From contig DF239213.1 of NCBI GenBank assembly GCA_000507305.1, positions 186,001 through 250,000 on the forward strand: 64,000 nt of DNA, read 5' to 3'. How positions within the stretch are numbered: the first letter of the stretch is position 1; every line of letters begins with the position of its first letter. The translations under genes and the position numbers were made by a program. Below are positions 62,863 through 64,000 of the stretch, piece after piece. Origin of the DNA: Breviolum minutum Mf 1.05b.01 (Eukaryota > Sar > Dinophyceae > Suessiales > Symbiodiniaceae). The notes under the pieces are model-generated. The model was given only the letters and a program-made list of their open reading frames with translations. It was not told where the DNA came from and ran no database searches.

Positions 62863-63899
62863 GAGTTGGATTCGGATCCTTTCGATGCTACGAAAGAGCT
62901 CTGCATCTCGGCCGCAGGTGCCATTTGCGTGCAGCGAAACTTCACCCAGTTGGGAGGCAACTTGACGATCACTGATGCATCGGCAAAGTCAGGTGGAGGC
63001 GTGGTGAGAATCCGTTGAAATGCTTTAGAGGCGCTGCGTTTCAAAAAAGGTGACTTCGTGGATCTTTCTATACATGTTTGCAACCTGATACAAGGTGCGA
63101 TGTGGATCGGTGGAAATCTGACCATGAAGAAGAACAAGTTAATACTAGTTGAGAAGTAGGCAGTTTGACAGATTATGCGGAGCCATATGGAAAGAAACAT
63201 CAAGAAGACAAGACGATCCTGAGTCAGGAGGAGGCCCTTGCCAAGTGATCCTCCTGCTACAAGTTGCTTCCGGTCGGTGATCCAAGATCGCATTCGGATC
63301 CTAAACTACTGGGTCAATGTCTCTTCGGATGTTATATTATAGATTGCGAGAGAGGATCCCAAGTTTTTCACATTACTGTACATAGATGCATACACTGATA
63401 CTGGTATATGAAACAGATAGGTATCGATATCATTTCGATATTTACTTCTTTCTATGGCTCCAACCAGCTATGCATTACTATGCGAAGCCCTGTGGTGACA
63501 GCACTGCACACTTGCATGAACAAAATCAGAACGTCATTCTGATGTTCCTTTTTGAACCCACACCTCTCTTCTGCAGTCCAATCAGATTTCTTGATAATAC
63601 TACGAACATTACTGCGAATATCAGATCAAATGCTACAACCATACAGCTTCCAAGAAAGGTCTCATTGTGTTTCACAATTTCACAATGATCTTCAAGTGAG
63701 GAACTCTGAAAGAACATTGTTGACGGTCTTCAGAGGTGCTGTCCGAGGCCAAGTTGTAAAATTTGTGAAAGGTAAATGCCATGCCCAAATTGATACACTC
63801 CAGGATTTGACTCTGACAGTAAAGGTGCCCAACATTTTAGATGGTGTTCCACCATTCCTTGATCCCCTCACAATTTTTGTTTTTGGCGACGGCAAGCAG
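62863..63899 (+). CDS. Adhesin/POMP-repeat-like protein, partial, runs toward the window edge
   Basis: Exon 62863-63000 reads ELDSDPFDATKELCISAAGA, ICVQRNFTQLGGNLTITDAS then AKSGGG. The G-G-N-L-T-I-T-D-A-x-A-x-x-G-G-G pattern is that of the beta-helix repeats of polymorphic outer-membrane-protein/pectin-lyase-like adhesins, which dinoflagellates carry in large secreted or surface proteins. Exon 63736-63899 (AG|G acceptor, GC donor, 54 codons in frame) reads GKCHAQIDTLQDLTLTVKVP, NILDGVPPFLDPLTIFVFGD then GKQ. The two exons may belong to one gene; intermediate exons were not found. The minus-strand 144-codon ORF over the first exon is taken as a shadow. Confidence 0.4.
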
Positions 63900-64000
63900 G
63901 CAAGGTGAACCACTTGCTGCGATTCCTTTCAGTGTGAGGTGAATACAGGCCACAGCAGTGCTGTTTCGGGCGTGTGTGTGGATGGAACGAACCAACCTTA

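Noticed and set aside
62859-63293. 144-codon ATG ORF, minus strand
   Set aside because: The + strand of the same bases encodes an adhesin-repeat-like segment; the minus frame is taken as its shadow.

Overview
The window looks like nuclear DNA of a photosynthetic, peridinin-type dinoflagellate. Four things support this. (1) It holds three nuclear copies of the plastid ATP-synthase subunit c gene (atpH), each with a signal peptide followed by an F-V-P motif. (2) Genes are split into many short exons, and introns often start with GC (sometimes GT, rarely GA) and end at AG followed by G. (3) Sequences resembling the 3' end of the dinoflagellate spliced leader (SL; ...TTTTGGCTCAAG) lie upstream of genes, including all three atpH copies at an identical distance. 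(4) Tyrosine-recombinase-type ORFs and long triplet and minisatellite repeats are present. I cannot name the genus.

Nearly every coding segment I can support is on the + strand, as in the one-directional gene blocks of dinoflagellates. Left to right: a truncated tyrosine recombinase (3-572); a small secreted basic protein (1017-1358); a split non-canonical poly(A) polymerase/TUTase gene (about 1.8-6.7 kb); a gene of unknown product that starts after an SL relic (9.3-11.8 kb); a voltage-gated ion channel with S1, S3, S4 and S6 exons (11.9-15.3 kb); a complete 15-exon, 439-residue FAD-dependent oxidoreductase gene (16,738-22,583) with a huge TTG repeat in one intron; a MITE-like hairpin (24,955-25,065); a PDZ-domain gene (25.3-26.4 kb); a repeat-rich stretch with an assembly gap (29.2-30.5 kb); and many exons of unrecognised genes (32-54 kb), including a 160-bp unit that triplicates an exon (43.3-43.8 kb). 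These are followed by an aquaporin-like gene (54.9-58.7 kb), the atpH triplet (59.7-61.9 kb), and an adhesin-repeat-like gene running off the right edge (62.9-63.9 kb).

The genes do not form one pathway; they read as a normal mixed dinoflagellate block. The main points of interest are the mRNA-like boundaries of the atpH copies with degenerate SL sequence at their 5' ends, the GC-donor/AG|G splice grammar seen in one fully reconstructed gene, and several further SL relics. Exon coordinates were worked out by hand from frame continuity and family similarity. Where an exon chain could not be closed this is stated, and entries with an unknown product are candidates only.
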